Made by a program: the position numbers and the translations under genes. DNA of 64,000 nt from contig NZ_JAUJFI010000001.1 in the NCBI RefSeq assembly GCF_030849505.1, positions 62,001 to 126,000 of the forward strand. The letters are read 5' to 3'. This DNA is from Azospirillum isscasi (lineage in GTDB: Bacteria > Pseudomonadota > Alphaproteobacteria > Azospirillales > Azospirillaceae). The notes beneath the pieces are model-generated. The model made no database searches. It was not told where the DNA came from and saw nothing but the letters and a program-made list of their open reading frames with translations. Positions 61,758 through 64,000 of the stretch are shown piece after piece (within the stretch, counting starts at the first letter, position 1; each line of letters begins with the position of its first letter).

Positions 61758-64000
61758 TCACACCGCCGCGGCGACCCGCTCCAGCTTTGCGGGAAGCCCC
61801 TGGCGCACCGCCGTTCCCGCGATGGGGTCGAGCCAGACCGACGCGCCCGGACGGGTCGGGTCGGGCAGGCCCAGGTCGTTGATGTTCACCCCGGCACCGA
61901 TCTCCGGCACCGCCGGCTGGCTGTGGCCGCCGATGACGTGGGGACGCGCGCCGAACTCCTTATGGCCGAAGCCGTGTTCGACGGCGAGCACGCCGGGCAT
62001 CACGCCGTGCCGGACGATGGCCGTCGCCAGCTCCGCCCCGCCCGGCGTGGCGATGCGGATGCGGTCGCCGGTGGCGATGCCCAGCCGCCGCGCGTCCTCC
62101 GCGTTGATGCCCACCGGGTTCTCCGGGTGCAGATGGCGCAGGCGGCTGGCCGCAATGGTGTAGGCGCTGACCAGCACGGACTTCGAGCTGACGAGCTGGA
62201 AGGGCCAGTCCTCCACCCTGTGGACCTGCCGCATCGGCGTGCCGTCGGCGAAGGCCGGGGGCGTCCAGGCGGCGGTTCCGGTCCAGCGCTTGCCGGTCAC
62301 GCTGCTCTTCGCTGCGCCGACCGCCTCGTTGTAGACCAGCAGCCCGTCCTTGAAACGGTGGGTGGCCTTGTCGCCCTCGAAGCCCTCCGACTGGTTCTGG
62401 TAGCGCCCGCCGCGCGCCAGGACGAAGGCGACCTTGCGCCACTCCTCCTCCTTCAGCGTTGCCTGGAGCGCCGGGAGGACGCGGGCCACGCCGGACAGGG
62501 CGATGTCCTCGTCCGTGGCGTCGGGCACCGGCTGCTTGCCCAGCCACGCGATGTTGGCGCCGCCGCGCAGGTACCAGTCCTCGGGCCGTTCCAGCGGGTA
62601 GGTCCTGCCGTCCATGTCGGCGATGGCGTCCGGGCCGAAGCCGGGCAGACCCAGCCGCTTCGCCAGAGCGATCAGGAAGCTTTCCATCTGGACGTGCCGC
62701 CCATCCGGCAGAGTGTCCGTGCGCGGCGTCACCACCGGCCAGCGGGCCGTGGAGGTCTTGGTCGGCACGCCCGCCCAGGGGGACGCCCAGCCCCAGGTCT
62801 CGTACAGCACCGTGTCCGGCACGATGTAGTCGGCGAAGGCCGTGGATTCGTTGATGAAGGGGTCGATGGCGACGATCAGCGGCAGCGCCTTCGGGTCGCG
62901 CAGCTTCGCCTCCACCTGGGCGCGGACGCCGGGGATGCCGTAGACCGGGTTGCTGTTCCACAGGAACAGGGCCTTCAGCGGGTAGGGATAGCCGTCCACG
63001 ACGCCGCTGGTCAGATACTCGGTGGTGAGCTGCGGCGCGTTGGGGTACCAGGGCGCCTTGGCAGGATAGGGCTTGCCGGCCTCCTTCTTCGCCTTGAACT
63101 CGCTGGACTTCTCATAGGGGACGGGGCGGCTGATGGCGGTGCCGGAGGGCTTCACCTGACCGGGGAAGCTCGCCAGCCTGTAGCGCGGGCCGTCCTGCTC
63201 GTCCGGGAAGCGCCCGCCGCCGAAGATGGTGCCGCCCTTCCAGTTCAGGTTGCCGATCAGCGTGTTCAGCGTGACCACGCCGAAGGCGTTGTAGAAGCCG
63301 TTGCCGGCCATCATGCCGCCATGGGCGTTGGCGGCGGCCTTCTTGCCGTGGCTGGTGAATTCCTGCGCCAGACCGGCGATCACGTCGGCGGGGATGCCGC
63401 AGGCGTCGGCGTAGCCGCGCAGGTCGAGCCGCATCGCCTCCTCGCGCAGCAGGGTCAGGCCGGTCTTCACCGCCACGTCCCCCGCCGGGGTCGCCACCGT
63501 CCCGTCGTGGAACAGCGCGGCGGGTCCCATCAGGGCGTCGTGGGCCACCGGTGTCCCGGCGGGGTCGAGCACGACGAAGGCGTCCTTGGCGCCGTAGCGC
63601 TCCTTTTCATCCAGGGTCACCCAACCCAGGTCGGAGGCGCGCAGCATCCGCCCGTCGCGCGGGTGGCCCGCCTGCCGGATCACCAGATGGGTGGCGTTGC
63701 ACCAGCCGGCCTCGCCCGCGGCTTCCGCCGCCTTGCCGTTGGGCTGGGACAGGTAGTTGGCGTCGATGCGCCCGTTCTCGAACATCCAGCGCATCATGCC
63801 CATGACGAGCGCGCCGTCGGTGCCGGGCCGGATGGGAATCCAGTTGGACCGCTCCGCCGCCGCGCGGTTGTCGGCGTTGGTCAGCACCGGATCGACGACG
63901 ACGTAGTTCAGAACGCCGTCCGTCCGCCCCTTGGCGAGCAGCATGGCCTGCCGCTTGAACGGGTTGCCGGCGTTCGACGGGGCGGTGCCGATGAACAGCA
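61758..64000 (-). CDS. ttrA: molybdopterin oxidoreductase, tetrathionate reductase subunit A (TtrA)-like, 5' truncated
   Basis: About 747 residues are visible; the frame stays open to the window edge at 64000, so the N-terminus (iron-sulfur and signal region) is missing. Near the edge GTAPSNAGNPFKRQ matches the TtrA-type region, followed by VVVDPVLTNADNRAAAERSN and PGTDGALVMGMMRWMFENGR. The C-terminal molybdopterin-dinucleotide binding domain has NPVGINAEDARRLGIATGD (about 645). Such enzymes reduce tetrathionate or related sulfur compounds as respiratory acceptors in the periplasm. Subunits B and C, if present, must lie outside. Convergent with the helicase gene. Confidence 0.8.
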   Translation of the reverse strand, partial: LFIGTAPSNAGNPFKRQAMLLAKGRTDGVLNYVVVDPVLTNADNRAAAERSNWIPIRPGTDGALVMGMMRWMFENGRIDANYLSQPNGKAAEAAGEAGWCNATHLVIRQAGHPRDGRMLRASDLGWVTLDEKERYGAKDAFVVLDPAGTPVAHDALMGPAALFHDGTVATPAGDVAVKTGLTLLREEAMRLDLRGYADACGIPADVIAGLAQEFTSHGKKAAANAHGGMMAGNGFYNAFGVVTLNTLIGNLNWKGGTIFGGGRFPDEQDGPRYRLASFPGQVKPSGTAISRPVPYEKSSEFKAKKEAGKPYPAKAPWYPNAPQLTTEYLTSGVVDGYPYPLKALFLWNSNPVYGIPGVRAQVEAKLRDPKALPLIVAIDPFINESTAFADYIVPDTVLYETWGWASPWAGVPTKTSTARWPVVTPRTDTLPDGRHVQMESFLIALAKRLGLPGFGPDAIADMDGRTYPLERPEDWYLRGGANIAWLGKQPVPDATDEDIALSGVARVLPALQATLKEEEWRKVAFVLARGGRYQNQSEGFEGDKATHRFKDGLLVYNEAVGAAKSSVTGKRWTGTAAWTPPAFADGTPMRQVHRVEDWPFQLVSSKSVLVSAYTIAASRLRHLHPENPVGINAEDARRLGIATGDRIRIATPGGAELATAIVRHGVMPGVLAVEHGFGHKEFGARPHVIGGHSQPAVPEIGAGVNINDLGLPDPTRPGASVWLDPIAGTAVRQGLPAKLERVAAAV

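Overview
The window is a high-GC, gene-dense alphaproteobacterial chromosome, replicon or chromid segment. Gene content (N-acetylglutaminylglutamine amide osmolyte operon, tripartite tricarboxylate transporter, peptide and amino-acid ABC systems, DUF3141/Pta pair, TtrA-type molybdoenzyme) and the GC-rich palindromic intergenic repeats fit Azospirillum or a close relative. This assignment is inferred from style, not from a marker gene. No rRNA, tRNA, CRISPR array, transposase or phage gene was seen.

Layout. 1-6642: surface-polysaccharide-type cluster (GT2-like protein cut by the window edge, GT4 glycosyltransferase, secreted protein of unknown function, polysaccharide pyruvyl transferase family protein, C-terminally anchored coiled-coil protein). 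6670-10767: DUF3141 PhaC-like hydrolase, small protein and short-form phosphate acetyl/butyryltransferase. 10773-16161: two HlyD-type lipoprotein adaptors plus an RND pump, the gene order of TriABC systems. 16338-18050: CBM60-like/beta-helix protein on the minus strand. 18551-21921: TctC-TctB-TctA transporter. 22007-24550: TerC-like protein, a small ORF, CBS-BON protein and GntR/FCD regulator. 24656-28581: beta-alanine to acetyl-CoA module (omega-amino acid aminotransferase, methylmalonate-semialdehyde dehydrogenase) with a divergent LysR regulator.

28606-40876 is the most interesting block. Minus-strand genes encode an amidase, a complete Opp/Dpp-type ABC importer and a Zn-dependent carbamoylase-like hydrolase. 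Upstream of them lie a D-aminoacylase-like enzyme and a diaminopropionate ammonia-lyase, with an RpiR/SIS regulator divergent from the lyase. Nearly the same 29-bp element sits in front of the amidase operon and in front of the lyase operon, suggesting one regulon for uptake and breakdown of an N-acylated, D- or diaminopropionate-type amino compound.

40990-46257: envelope and unknown genes (membrane protein, lipoprotein hydrolase, glycine-zipper lipoprotein, Rap1a/Tai-type protein, AI-2E family permease, DUF4112). 46267-48536: FMN-barrel oxidase-like gene divergent from a PdxR/MocR regulator. 48873-53630: complete NAGGN osmolyte operon. 53646-59245: IclR regulator, HutF and HutG (minus) divergent from a polar amino-acid ABC importer (plus), with two copies of one operator-like palindrome between them. 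59259-64000: MFS transporter, RecD-like helicase, and the C-terminal part of a tetrathionate-reductase-type molybdoenzyme that runs off the window.
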